Made by a program: the position numbers and the translations under genes. Shown here in pieces: positions 14,893 to 23,381 of a stretch of 27,797 nucleotides of DNA (the stretch's first letter is position 1; each line of letters opens with the position of its first letter). The stretch comes from DATCDE01 sp038252405 (lineage in GTDB: Bacteria > Actinomycetota > Actinomycetes > Prado026). Location of the stretch: assembly GCA_038252405.1 (NCBI GenBank), contig JBBSAJ010000033.1, positions 1 to 27,797 of the forward strand, given 5' to 3'. The notes under the pieces were generated by a model. It ran no database searches, was not told where the DNA came from, and worked only from the letters and a program-made list of their open reading frames with translations.

Positions 14893-16286
14893 TCGACCTG
14901 ACGCTGGCCGAGGTCGCCGCCGCCGCGGGCGGGGTGCTGGCCGACGCCCCCGACCCGGAGGCCAGGGTGACCGGCTCGGTGACCGTCGACTCGCGCCGGG
15001 TGGCGCCGGGTGGGCTGTTCGTCGCCGTGGCGGGGGAGCACCACGACGGGCACGACTTCGCCGCGACGGCCGTGGCCGCCGGCGCCGTCGCGGTGCTGGC
15101 CGCCCGTCCCGTGGGGGTGCCCGCGGTGGTCGTCGACGACGTCGTGGCCGGGCTCGGCCGGCTGGCCGGGGCGGTCCGCCGGAGGCTGCCCGGCCTGCAC
15201 GTGGTGGGCATCACCGGGTCGTCCGGGAAGACGAGCACCAAGGACCTGCTGGCCCAGCTGCTCGAGCGGCTGGGCCCGACGGTGGCCCCACCCGGCAACT
15301 ACAACAACGAGATCGGGCTGCCGCTGACCGTGCTGGCCGCGGACCCGACCACCCGGTTCCTGGTGCTGGAGATGGGCGCCCGGGGGCTCGGCCACATCCG
15401 CGAGCTCACCGACATCGCCGTCCCGGACGTCGGAGTGGTGCTCAACGTCGGGACCGCGCACGTGGGGGAGTTCGGCTCCCAGGAGTCCATCGCGGTGGCC
15501 AAGGGCGAGCTCGTTGAGGCGCTGCCCGAGCGCGGCCTGGCCGTTCTCAACGCGGACGACCCGCTGGTGCGCCCGATGGCCGGGCGCACTGCGGCCCGGG
15601 TGGTCAGCTACGGGGAGTCGGACGGGGCCGACGTCCGGGCCGTCGACGTCGCGCTCGACGAGCGGGGCCGGCCGCGCTTCGAGCTGGTCAGCGCCGCGGG
15701 GCGGGCCGTCGTGGCCCTGCGGCTGGTGGGGGAGCACCAGGTGAGCAACGCGCTGGCCGCCGCCGCGGTCGCGCTCGACGCGGGCGCGCCGCTGGACGTC
15801 GTGGCCGAGGCGCTCACCGAGGCCGAGCCGCGCAGCCGCTGGCGGATGGAGGTCGTGGAGCGCCCCGACGGCGTCACCGTGGTCAACGACGCCTACAACG
15901 CCAACCCCGAGTCGGTGCGGGCCGCGCTGAAGGCGCTCGTGGCGCTGGCCGGCGACCGGCGGTCCTGGGCGGTCCTCGGCGAGATGGGCGAGCTGGGGGC
16001 CGAGCACATCGCGGCGCATGACACCATCGGCCGGCTCGCCGTCCGGCTCAACGTGGACAAGCTCCTCGTCGTGGGCGCGGGGGCCAAGGCCATGCACCTG
16101 GGGGCCGGGATGGAGGGCTCCTGGGACGACGAGTCGGTGTTCGTCACCGATGTGGACGCCGCTGTCGCGCTGCTGCGCGAGCAGCTGCGCCCGGGGGACG
16201 TCGTGCTGGTCAAGGCCTCGCGGGCGGCCGGCCTGGAGCGGGTGGCCGCGGCGCTGCTCGCCGACCCCGGGGACGGCGCCGGATGA
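14889..16286 (+). CDS. murF: UDP-MurNAc-tripeptide:D-alanyl-D-alanine ligase
   Basis: The 465-residue Mur ligase completes the UDP-MurNAc-pentapeptide by adding D-Ala-D-Ala. It shows VTVDSRRVAPGGLFVAVAGE in the N-terminal domain, the MurF-type ATP loop GITGSSGKTSTKD with K114, GNYNNEIGLPLT and EMGARGLGHI. The central signature VVNDAYNANPESVRAAL and the C-terminal LGEMGELG follow. These stretches separate it clearly from MurE. The GTG start overlaps murE by 4 nt (GTGA), and the stop overlaps the mraY ATG (ATGA). No ddl gene is seen in the window, so the D-Ala-D-Ala supply is encoded elsewhere. Confidence 0.97.
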   Translation: MIDLTLAEVAAAAGGVLADAPDPEARVTGSVTVDSRRVAPGGLFVAVAGEHHDGHDFAATAVAAGAVAVLAARPVGVPAVVVDDVVAGLGRLAGAVRRRLPGLHVVGITGSSGKTSTKDLLAQLLERLGPTVAPPGNYNNEIGLPLTVLAADPTTRFLVLEMGARGLGHIRELTDIAVPDVGVVLNVGTAHVGEFGSQESIAVAKGELVEALPERGLAVLNADDPLVRPMAGRTAARVVSYGESDGADVRAVDVALDERGRPRFELVSAAGRAVVALRLVGEHQVSNALAAAAVALDAGAPLDVVAEALTEAEPRSRWRMEVVERPDGVTVVNDAYNANPESVRAALKALVALAGDRRSWAVLGEMGELGAEHIAAHDTIGRLAVRLNVDKLLVVGAGAKAMHLGAGMEGSWDDESVFVTDVDAAVALLREQLRPGDVVLVKASRAAGLERVAAALLADPGDGAG

Positions 16287-17356
16287 GGCTGATCCTGATC
16301 TCGACGGCGGTCGGGCTGCTCATCGGCCTGTTCGGCACGCCGCTGCTCATCCGCACCCTGCGCAAGCACGGCTACGCCCAGGCGATCCGGGCCACCGAGG
16401 ACGGCTACCCCGACCACGAGGCCAAGCGCGGCACGCCCTCCATGGGCGGCCTCACCATCGTGGCAGGCGGCGTGCTCGGCTACCTGGTGGCCCACCTGTA
16501 CGCGCTCGAGCCGCCGAGCGCCTCCGGCGTGCTTGTGCTGTTCCTCATGGTCGGCCTGGCCACGGTCGGCTTCGCCGACGACTACATCAAGATCTTCAAG
16601 CAGCGCAGCACCGGGCTGCGGGCCCGGACCAAGCTGGTCGGTCAGGCGGTCGTCTCGGTCGCCTTCGCCCTCGCCGCGGTCCAGTTCCAGGACGCCCGAG
16701 GGGTGTCACCGGCGTCCCAGGCGGTCTCCTTCGTGCGGGACAGCCCCTGGGTGCTGCCCCTGGGTGTGTTCGTGGTGTGGGTCTACGTCATGGTGTCCGG
16801 CACCTCGAACGGGGTGAACCTCGCGGACGGGCTGGACGGCCTGGCCACCGGCGCGTCGACGATGGTGCTCGGCTCCTTCGTGGTCATCAACATCTGGCAG
16901 TACACGCACGCCTGCTCCGACCAGATCGCCCCCAAGTGCTACGAGGTGCGCGACCCGCTCGACCTCGCGGTCATCGCCGCCGCGCTGGTGGGGGCCTGCT
17001 TCGGGTTCCTGTGGTGGAACGCGTCACCGGCCCAGATCTTCATGGGGGACACCGGCTCGCTGGCCCTCGGCGGGGCACTGGCCGGGCTGGCCATCATGTC
17101 CCGCACCGAGCTGCTGCTGGTCCTGCTCGGCGGCCTGTTCGTGATCATCTCCCTGTCGGTGATCCTGCAGGTCGCCTCCTTCAAGCTGACCCGTCGGCGG
17201 GTGTTCCTCATGGCGCCGCTGCAGCACCACTTCGAGCTGAAGGGCTGGGGCGAGGTGACCATCGTGATCCGGTTCTGGATCATCGCGGGGCTCGCGGCCG
17301 GGCTGGGGCTGGGCATCTTCTACTCGGAGTGGGTCAGCGGAGGGCTGGTCGGGTGA
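16283..17356 (+). CDS. mraY: Phospho-N-acetylmuramoyl-pentapeptide transferase
   Basis: The 357-residue integral membrane enzyme transfers phospho-MurNAc-pentapeptide to undecaprenyl phosphate, making lipid I. About ten hydrophobic helices are visible. Conserved motifs include KRGTPSMGGL, the D99-D100 pair in FADDYIKI, NGVNLADGLDGLATG with D182 and D185, FMGDTGSLALGG with D256, and LQHHFELKGW with H315 and H316. These match the metal- and substrate-binding residues of the family. The start overlaps murF (ATGA) and the stop overlaps murD (GTGA). It links the cytoplasmic ligases on either side to the membrane steps of MurG and FtsW. Confidence 0.97.
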   Translation: MRLILISTAVGLLIGLFGTPLLIRTLRKHGYAQAIRATEDGYPDHEAKRGTPSMGGLTIVAGGVLGYLVAHLYALEPPSASGVLVLFLMVGLATVGFADDYIKIFKQRSTGLRARTKLVGQAVVSVAFALAAVQFQDARGVSPASQAVSFVRDSPWVLPLGVFVVWVYVMVSGTSNGVNLADGLDGLATGASTMVLGSFVVINIWQYTHACSDQIAPKCYEVRDPLDLAVIAAALVGACFGFLWWNASPAQIFMGDTGSLALGGALAGLAIMSRTELLLVLLGGLFVIISLSVILQVASFKLTRRRVFLMAPLQHHFELKGWGEVTIVIRFWIIAGLAAGLGLGIFYSEWVSGGLVG

Positions 17357-18771
17357 CCTGGGAGGGCCGCACGGTCTGCGTGACCGGGCTGGCCGTGAGC
17401 GGCTTCGCGGCGGCCGACGCGCTGCTGCAGCTGGGCGCGCACGTCGCCGTCGTCGACCGGCGCGACGACGGCTCGCTGGCCGACGCGGCCGAGATCCTTC
17501 GGGACCTGGGGGCCGACGTGCGGCTCGGTGCGGACGCCGTCACGGTGCTCCCCGCGGGCACCGACCTCGTCGTCTCCTCGCCGGGCTGGCGCGACGACGT
17601 CCCGCTGCTGGCCGCCGCGGCGGCCGCCGGGGTGCCGGTCTGGAGCGAGGTGCAGCTGGCCTGGCAGGTCCAGCCCGGGCAGCGCCGCCCGGCCTGGCTG
17701 ACCCTCACGGGGACCAACGGCAAGACCACCACGGTGGAGATGCTCGCGGCCATGCTCACAGCCGCAGGGCACCGGGCGGTCGCCGCCGGCAACGTGGGGA
17801 CCCCGGTCGTCGAGGCGGTGCTCGCCGAGCGGCCCTACGACGTGCTCGCCGTCGAGCTGTCCAGCTTCCAGCTGCACCGCACGGTCGGCCTGCGGCCGGT
17901 CGCCTCGGCCGTGCTCAACGTGGCGCCGGACCACATCGACTGGCACGGCAGCCTCGAGGCGTACGCCGCGGACAAGGGCCGTGTCTACGCCGGCACCACC
18001 ACGGCGTGCGTCTACAACGTCGCCGACCCGACCACCGAGCGGCTGCTGCGCGAAGCGGACGTCACCGAGGGCTGCCGTGCGGTCGGGTTCACCCTGGGCG
18101 CCCCCGCGGTCGGCATGCTCGGGGTGGTCGACGACGTGCTGGTCGACCGGGCCTTCGGCGCGGACCGGCACGACACCGCGGTCGAGCTGGCGACCCTGGA
18201 CGACGTTCGGCCGCGCGCGCCGCACAACGTGGAGAACGCGCTGGCCGCGGCCGCCCTGGCCCGGGCCTACGGCGTGCCGCCCGCTGCGGTCCGCGACGGG
18301 CTGCGCGCCTTCCGCGCCGGCGCGCACCGGATCGCGCTCGTGGCCCAGGTCGCCGGTGTGACCTACGTCGACGACTCCAAGGCGACCAACCCGCACGCGG
18401 CCGTGGCGTCCCTCACGGCCTACCCGTCGGTCGTGTGGATCGCCGGCGGGCTGGCCAAGGGCGCCACCTTCGACGACCTGGTGCGGCGGACCAGGGACCG
18501 GCTGCGCGGGGTGGTCCTGCTGGGGCAGGACCGGGCCGTGGTGCGCGCGGCGCTCGCGCGACACGCGCCCGACCTCCCGGTCGTCGAGGTCGCCACCACC
18601 GACACTGGGGCGATGGACGACGCCGTGCGGGCCGCCGCAAGCCTGGCCGTGGCCGGCGACACGGTGCTGCTCGCCCCCGGCTGCGCCTCCATGGACCTGT
18701 TCCGTGACTACGCCGCGCGGGGGGACGCGTTCGCAGCCGCCGTCCACGCGCTGCCCGGTCCGGCCCGGTGA
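17353..18771 (+). CDS. murD: UDP-N-acetylmuramoylalanine:D-glutamate ligase
   Basis: The 472-residue Mur ligase adds D-Glu as second stem residue. The N-terminal Rossmann-like UDP-binding domain begins TVCVTGLAVSGFAAADALL. The ATP loop LTGTNGKTTT contains K124. ELSSFQLHR, NVAPDHIDWHGSLEAYAADK (with the likely carbamylated Lys) and YVDDSKATNPHA are all typical of MurD. The C-terminal LLAPGCASMDLFRDYAARGD is also diagnostic. The GTG start overlaps mraY and the stop overlaps ftsW, both by 4 nt. Confidence 0.97.
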   Translation: MTWEGRTVCVTGLAVSGFAAADALLQLGAHVAVVDRRDDGSLADAAEILRDLGADVRLGADAVTVLPAGTDLVVSSPGWRDDVPLLAAAAAAGVPVWSEVQLAWQVQPGQRRPAWLTLTGTNGKTTTVEMLAAMLTAAGHRAVAAGNVGTPVVEAVLAERPYDVLAVELSSFQLHRTVGLRPVASAVLNVAPDHIDWHGSLEAYAADKGRVYAGTTTACVYNVADPTTERLLREADVTEGCRAVGFTLGAPAVGMLGVVDDVLVDRAFGADRHDTAVELATLDDVRPRAPHNVENALAAAALARAYGVPPAAVRDGLRAFRAGAHRIALVAQVAGVTYVDDSKATNPHAAVASLTAYPSVVWIAGGLAKGATFDDLVRRTRDRLRGVVLLGQDRAVVRAALARHAPDLPVVEVATTDTGAMDDAVRAAASLAVAGDTVLLAPGCASMDLFRDYAARGDAFAAAVHALPGPAR

Positions 18772-19988
18772 CCGCCACCGTCCCGGCGCGCTCGCGCACC
18801 GAGCAGCGCGGCGCCGCCCGGCTGCTGGACCGCCCGCTGACCTCCTACCACCTGGTGCTCGGCGGCACCTCGCTGCTGCTCGCGCTCGGCCTGGTCATGG
18901 TGCTGTCCGCGTCGTCGGTCAGCGCCTACGAGATCTCCGGCTCGTCGCTGTCGATCTTCCAGAAGCAGGCCATGTGGGCGGCCATCGGCGTCCCGCTCAT
19001 GTGGTGGGTGTCGCGGATGCCGGCCACGCTGATGCGCAAGGCCGCCATCCCGCTGCTCATCGGCGCGGTCGGCCTGCTGCTGCTGGTGCTGGTGCCCGGC
19101 ATCGGGCTGCGGGTCAACGGCAACCAGAACTGGATCGACTTCGGCGGCCCGTTCCGGCTGCAGCCGTCCGAGGCCGCCAAGCTGGCCATCGTCGTGTGGG
19201 GCGCCGACCTGCTCACCCGCAAGGAGAAGCTGCTCGGCCAGTGGCGGCACCTGCTGGTGCCGCTGCTGCCGGTCGCCGGGCTGCTCATCGGCCTGGTCCT
19301 GCTCGGCGGCGACCTGGGCACCGCCATGATCCTCATCGCGATCGTCGCGGCCCTGCTGTTCGTGGTGGGCGCGCCCATGCGGCTGTTCGTGCTCGGTGGC
19401 GCCGGCGTGCTCGGGATGGTGGCGCTGCTGTCGCTCACGGCGGCCCACCGGCTGCACCGGTTCCAGTCCTGGCTGCACCCCGAGGCGGACCCGCTCGGCA
19501 TCGGCTGGCAGGCCGTGCACGCCCGCTACGCGCTCGGCAGCGGCGGCTGGTGGGGCCTGGGCCTGGGGGCCAGCCGGGAGAAGTGGGGCTCGCTGCCCGA
19601 GGCGCACACCGACTTCATCTACGCGGTGATCGGCGAGGAGCTGGGGCTGGTGGGCACCTTGGTGGTGCTCGTCCTGTTCGCCGTGCTGGTCTACGCGGGC
19701 GTGCGGGTCGCGCTGCGCTCCACCGACCCGTTCATCCGGCTGGCCGCGGCCGCGGCCACCGCCTGGATCGGCTTCCAGGCCGTGGTGAACATGGGGGCCG
19801 TGGTGGGCTTGCTGCCCATCACCGGCGTGCCGCTGCCCCTGGTCTCCTACGGCGGCTCGGCGCTGCTGCCCACCCTGGTCGCGCTGGGCATGCTGCTGTC
19901 CTTCGCCAGGGACGAGCCCGGCGCCCGGCAGGCGCTGGCCGCCCGCAAGGCGGTCCGCCGGCGCCGCTTTCGCCCCCGGGGCCGATGA
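18768..19988 (+). CDS. ftsW: Lipid II polymerase FtsW (SEDS peptidoglycan glycosyltransferase)
   Basis: The 406-residue SEDS-family protein has about ten transmembrane helices. Family segments are GLVMVLSASS, NGNQNWIDFGGPFRLQPSE, GGDLGTAMILIAIV and LPEAHTDFIYAVIGEELG. D282 corresponds to the catalytic Asp of FtsW. GLLPITGVPLPLVSYGGSA is present near the C-terminus. A very basic tail (RKAVRRRRFRPRGR) probably stays in the cytoplasm. FtsW polymerises lipid II glycan at the septum with FtsI. The assignment as FtsW rather than RodA rests on its location in the dcw cluster. It overlaps murD (GTGA) and murG (ATGA). Confidence 0.96.
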   Translation: MTATVPARSRTEQRGAARLLDRPLTSYHLVLGGTSLLLALGLVMVLSASSVSAYEISGSSLSIFQKQAMWAAIGVPLMWWVSRMPATLMRKAAIPLLIGAVGLLLLVLVPGIGLRVNGNQNWIDFGGPFRLQPSEAAKLAIVVWGADLLTRKEKLLGQWRHLLVPLLPVAGLLIGLVLLGGDLGTAMILIAIVAALLFVVGAPMRLFVLGGAGVLGMVALLSLTAAHRLHRFQSWLHPEADPLGIGWQAVHARYALGSGGWWGLGLGASREKWGSLPEAHTDFIYAVIGEELGLVGTLVVLVLFAVLVYAGVRVALRSTDPFIRLAAAAATAWIGFQAVVNMGAVVGLLPITGVPLPLVSYGGSALLPTLVALGMLLSFARDEPGARQALAARKAVRRRRFRPRGR

Positions 19989-21076
19989 GCCTGCGCGTGG
20001 TTGTGGCCGGAGGCGGCACGGCGGGGCACATCGAGCCGGCGCTCGCGCTGGCCGACGCGCTGTGCCGACGGGACCCGGGCACCGAGGTCACGGCCCTGGG
20101 CACCGAGCGCGGGCTGGAGACCCGGTTGGTGCCCGAGCGCGGCTACCGGCTGGCCCTGATCCCGCCGGTGCCGGTCCCGCGCCGGCCCTCGGTGGCGCTG
20201 CTGTCCCTGCCCGGGCGGCTGCGCGCCGCGGTCCGCGCCGCGGAACGGGTCCTGGTGGACACCCGGGCGGACGTGCTCGTCGGCTTCGGCGGGTACGTCG
20301 CAGGGCCGGCCTACCTGGCCGCCCGGCGCCGGCAGGTCCCGTACGTCGTCCACGAGGCCAACGCCAGGCCCGGCCTGGCCAACCGGCTGGGCGCGCGGTT
20401 CACCCGGTACGTGGCGGTCGCCAGGGCCGGCACGTCGCTGCCCGGTGCCCGGCTGGTCGGCATGCCGCTGCGCCGGGCGGTCGCCCAGCTGGACCGGGCC
20501 GCGGAGCGGGCGCCCGCGCGCGCGGCGTTCGGCCTGGACGCCGATCGGCCGACCCTGCTGGTCGCCGGCGGCTCGCAGGGCGCGGTGCGGCTCAACGACG
20601 CGGTTGTCGGTGCGGCGGGTGAACTGGCCGCCGCCGGGATCCAGGTGCTGCACGCGGCCGGGCCGCGCAACGAGGTGCAGGTGCCCCGCGCCGCGGGGGA
20701 GCCCCCCTACGTCGTCGTCCCGTACCTGGACCGGATGGACCTCGCGTACGCCGCGGCCGATCTCATGCTGTGCCGGGCCGGGATGATGACCTGCGCCGAG
20801 CTGGCCGCCGTGGGCCTGCCGGGCGCGTACGTCCCGCTGCCGCACGGCAACGGCGAGCAGCGGCTGAACGCGCAGCCCGTGGTGGACGCCGGCGGGGGGC
20901 TGCTCGTCGACGACGCCACCTGCACGCCGGAGTGGGTGGTGGCCACGCTGGTCCCGCTGCTGACGGACCCCAGCCGGCTGGACGCCATGGGCCGGGCCGC
21001 CGCGGGGTTCGGGCGCACCGACGGCGACGAGCGGCTGGCCGACCTCGTCCTCGAGGCCGCGGGGAGCCGGACATGA
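19985..21076 (+). CDS. murG: UDP-GlcNAc:lipid I N-acetylglucosamine transferase MurG
   Basis: The 363-residue GT-B fold transferase converts lipid I to lipid II on the inner membrane face. The N-terminal domain starts RVVVAGGGTAGHIEPALALA, with the glycine-rich loop. VGFGGYVAGPAYLAARRR, YVVHEANARPGLANRLGARF and LLVAGGSQGAVRLND follow. The donor-site region DLMLCRAGMMTCAELAAVG and LPHGNGEQRLNAQ matches the UDP-GlcNAc binding motif of the family. Overlaps of 4 nt join it to ftsW and murC (both ATGA). The protein is of normal length and appears intact. Confidence 0.96.
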   Translation: MSLRVVVAGGGTAGHIEPALALADALCRRDPGTEVTALGTERGLETRLVPERGYRLALIPPVPVPRRPSVALLSLPGRLRAAVRAAERVLVDTRADVLVGFGGYVAGPAYLAARRRQVPYVVHEANARPGLANRLGARFTRYVAVARAGTSLPGARLVGMPLRRAVAQLDRAAERAPARAAFGLDADRPTLLVAGGSQGAVRLNDAVVGAAGELAAAGIQVLHAAGPRNEVQVPRAAGEPPYVVVPYLDRMDLAYAAADLMLCRAGMMTCAELAAVGLPGAYVPLPHGNGEQRLNAQPVVDAGGGLLVDDATCTPEWVVATLVPLLTDPSRLDAMGRAAAGFGRTDGDERLADLVLEAAGSRT

Positions 21077-22494
21077 CCGGGCCGTCCGCGCCCCCCGCGG
21101 ACCAGCTCGGCCCGGTGCACTTCATCGGCATCGGCGGGGCGGGCATGTCCGGGATCGCCCGGATCCTGCTGGACCGAGGCATCCCGGTCTCCGGCAGCGA
21201 TGCCAAGGACTCCCGCGAGCTGGCCGCGCTGGCCGCCAGGGGGGCCACCGTGTTCGTGGGGCACCGGGCCGAGCAGCTGGGCCCGGCCGCGACCGTGGTG
21301 ATCTCCTCGGCGATCCGGGACGCCAACGTCGAGCTGGTCGAGGCGCGGGTGCGCGGGCTGCGGGTGCTGCACCGCGCCCAGGCGCTGGCCGCCGTGATGA
21401 CCGGCCGGCGGGTGGTCGCGGTGGCCGGCACGCACGGCAAGACGACGACGACGTCGATGCTCACGGTGGCCCTGCAGAACTGCGGGGCGGACCCCTCCTT
21501 CGCCATCGGCGGCGAGCTCAACGAGTCCGGCGCGAACGCCCACGACGGCTCGGGCGAGCTGTTCGTGGCCGAGGCGGACGAGTCCGACGAGTCGTTCCTG
21601 CACCTGTCGCCGTTCGCCGCCGTCGTCACCAACGTGGACGCCGACCACCTGGACCACTACCGGACCCCCGCGGCCTACGCCGAGGTGTTCACCCGGTTCG
21701 CCGACCGGCTGGACCCGGAGGGGTTCCTCGTCACCTGCGCCGACGACCCCGGCGCGCGTCGCCTGGCCGAGCTGGTCCGGGCCGGCGGCCGCCGGGTGGT
21801 CACCTACGGCGAGGGTGCCGACGCGCAGCTGCGGGTCGAGCGGGCCGCCCCCGGCCCGACCGGGTCCCGGTTCGAGCTGTTCGACGGCGCCGCCGCGTTG
21901 GGCGCGCTCCAGCTGCGGGTGCACGGCCACCACTACGTCCTCGACGCCGCCGCGGCGATCACGGCCGGCCTGCGGCTGGGTTTCCCGTTCCCCGGGCTGG
22001 CTGAGGGGATCGCGCGGTTCTCCGGCACCCGGCGGCGGATGGAGGACAAGGGCGGCGCCGCGGGCGTCCGGGTCATCGACAGCTACGCCCACCACCCCAC
22101 CGAGGTCGCGGCCGACCTGCGGGCCGCCCGCGAGATCGCGGGGGAGGGGCGGCTGGTGGTGGCCTTCCAGCCGCACCTGTTCAGCCGGACCCGCATCTTC
22201 GCCGAGCAGCTCGGCCAGGCCCTGGGCCTGGCCGACGACGTCGTCGTCATGGACGTCTACGCGGCTCGGGAGGACCCGGAGCCCGGGGTGACCGGCGCGC
22301 TGGTGGCGCGGGCGGTGCCGCTGCCCACCGGGCAGGTGCACTTCGAGCCGTCCTGGACGGCGGTGGCCCCGTACCTGGCGCAGCGGGCCCGGCGCGGTGA
22401 CCTGGTGCTGACCCTGGGCGCCGGCGACATCACCATGGTCGGTCCGGAGGTCGTCGACCTGCTCCGCCGGCGTGAGGGCAGGGGGGACGCATGA
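21073..22494 (+). CDS. murC: UDP-N-acetylmuramate:L-alanine ligase
   Basis: The 473-residue Mur ligase attaches the first stem-peptide residue. It shows HFIGIGGAGMSGIARILL at the N-terminus, the ATP loop AGTHGKTTTTSM with K123, and EADESDESFL. NVDADHLDHY and DSYAHHPTEVAADL are typical of MurC. FQPHLFSRTRIFAEQ and GAGDITMVG complete the C-terminal domain. One oddity is the adenine-contact segment, usually of the form H-N-x-x-N-A, which here reads HHYVLDAAAAI, with Asp in place of the second Asn. The rest looks fully functional. It overlaps murG and ftsQ by 4 nt (ATGA each). Confidence 0.96.
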   Translation: MTGPSAPPADQLGPVHFIGIGGAGMSGIARILLDRGIPVSGSDAKDSRELAALAARGATVFVGHRAEQLGPAATVVISSAIRDANVELVEARVRGLRVLHRAQALAAVMTGRRVVAVAGTHGKTTTTSMLTVALQNCGADPSFAIGGELNESGANAHDGSGELFVAEADESDESFLHLSPFAAVVTNVDADHLDHYRTPAAYAEVFTRFADRLDPEGFLVTCADDPGARRLAELVRAGGRRVVTYGEGADAQLRVERAAPGPTGSRFELFDGAAALGALQLRVHGHHYVLDAAAAITAGLRLGFPFPGLAEGIARFSGTRRRMEDKGGAAGVRVIDSYAHHPTEVAADLRAAREIAGEGRLVVAFQPHLFSRTRIFAEQLGQALGLADDVVVMDVYAAREDPEPGVTGALVARAVPLPTGQVHFEPSWTAVAPYLAQRARRGDLVLTLGAGDITMVGPEVVDLLRRREGRGDA

Positions 22495-23252
22495 GCACGC
22501 GCACGCCGACCAGACCCAAGCCACGGGCCGCGACCGAGCGGTTCGCGGAGCGTCGCCGGTCGGTGTCCCGACGGCGCTGGCTGCTGCGGGGTGCCGCCCT
22601 CGGCGCCGCGGCGCTGCTCGGCCTCGCCGGCTGGCTGGTGGGCTGGTCCTCGGTGCTCGGGGTCCGGCAGGTCGTGGTGCGCGGCGCCGACCAGGTCCAG
22701 CCGTCGCTGGTACAGCTCAAGGCCGCGGTCCCGGTCGGCACCCCGCTGGCCCGGGTCGACCTGGGTGCGGTCCGGGCCCGGGTCGAGGCCATCCCGGCGG
22801 TGGCCTCGGCGCAGGTGCGGCGGCAGTGGCCGAACACGCTGCTGGTCCAGGTGGTCGTCCGGGTGCCGGTGCTGGCGGCGAACAGCGGCGGCCGATGGCA
22901 GCTGATCGACCGCACCGGGGTGGCGTTCAAGACCGTGGCGGCACCGCCGGCCGGGCTCCCGGTGCTCACCAGCGCGGGGGACCCGGCGACCGTGGACCGG
23001 CCGACCCTGCGGGCCATGGCCACCGTGGCGGCCAGCCTGCCGGCCCCGCTGGCCACGCAGGTCCGCTCGATCGGCGCCACCTCCCCGGACGACGTCGTGC
23101 TCCGGCTGGCCAGCGGCGCCCAGGTGCGCTGGGGCTCCGCGGACGACACGGCCGTCAAGGCCCAGGTGCTGGCCGTCCTGGTCGCCCGGGTGGGCGGGCC
23201 GAAGGTGTCCCTGTACGACGTCCGGGCCCCGGCCGCGCCGACCACGCGGTGA
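22491..23252 (+). CDS. ftsQ: Cell division protein FtsQ (POTRA domain)
   Basis: The 253-residue bitopic protein has a basic cytoplasmic N-terminus (ERRRSVSRRRWLLR) and one transmembrane helix at about 32-51. An extracytoplasmic POTRA domain begins VLGVRQVVVRGADQVQP. The FtsQ/DivIB segment RRQWPNTLLVQVVVRVPVLA and WQLIDRTGVAF follow. It scaffolds FtsL and related proteins in the divisome. The ATG overlaps the murC stop (ATGA). It is the last gene of the tightly coupled chain, and 129 bp separate it from ftsZ. Confidence 0.93.
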   Translation: MSTRTPTRPKPRAATERFAERRRSVSRRRWLLRGAALGAAALLGLAGWLVGWSSVLGVRQVVVRGADQVQPSLVQLKAAVPVGTPLARVDLGAVRARVEAIPAVASAQVRRQWPNTLLVQVVVRVPVLAANSGGRWQLIDRTGVAFKTVAAPPAGLPVLTSAGDPATVDRPTLRAMATVAASLPAPLATQVRSIGATSPDDVVLRLASGAQVRWGSADDTAVKAQVLAVLVARVGGPKVSLYDVRAPAAPTTR

Positions 23253-23273
23253 GCCCGCCGAGCCACCGGGAAG

Positions 23274-23303
23274 TTGACCCGGGCCCCCCGGTCGGCCTAC
23301 GGT
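23274..23303 (+). promoter_or_regulatory. Possible ftsZ promoter in the ftsQ-ftsZ gap
   Basis: TTGACC (23274-23279) and TACGGT (23298-23303) are separated by 18 bp. A start near 23310 would give a leader of about 70 nt that includes the inverted repeat at 23314-23349. The -10 is a weak match (TA-N3-T only), so this is tentative. A second TTGACA at 23321 has no good -10 at normal spacing. Confidence 0.4.
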
Positions 23304-23313
23304 CCTGCATCAG

Positions 23314-23349
23314 CCTCAGGTTGACATAACTATTACCCTCTACCTGAGG
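23314..23349. promoter_or_regulatory. Inverted repeat around an AT-rich core in the ftsZ leader
   Basis: CCTCAGGT (23314-23321) and ACCTGAGG (23342-23349) are perfect 8-bp inverted arms separated by 20 bp. The core holds TTGACATAACTATTACCC, which is strikingly AT-rich for this genome. It lies 32 bp upstream of the ftsZ GTG. It could be an operator, a promoter with an unusual -10, or an mRNA hairpin in the ftsZ leader. The arms and spacing are seen directly; the function is inferred. Confidence 0.6.
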
Positions 23350-23381
23350 GTCAGGGTCGGGCGAACGCGAAGGGCACAGCC

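Noticed and set aside
23321..23326. TTGACA as a standard -35 for ftsZ
   Set aside because: No acceptable -10 occurs 16-18 bp downstream; it is reported as part of the inverted-repeat element instead.
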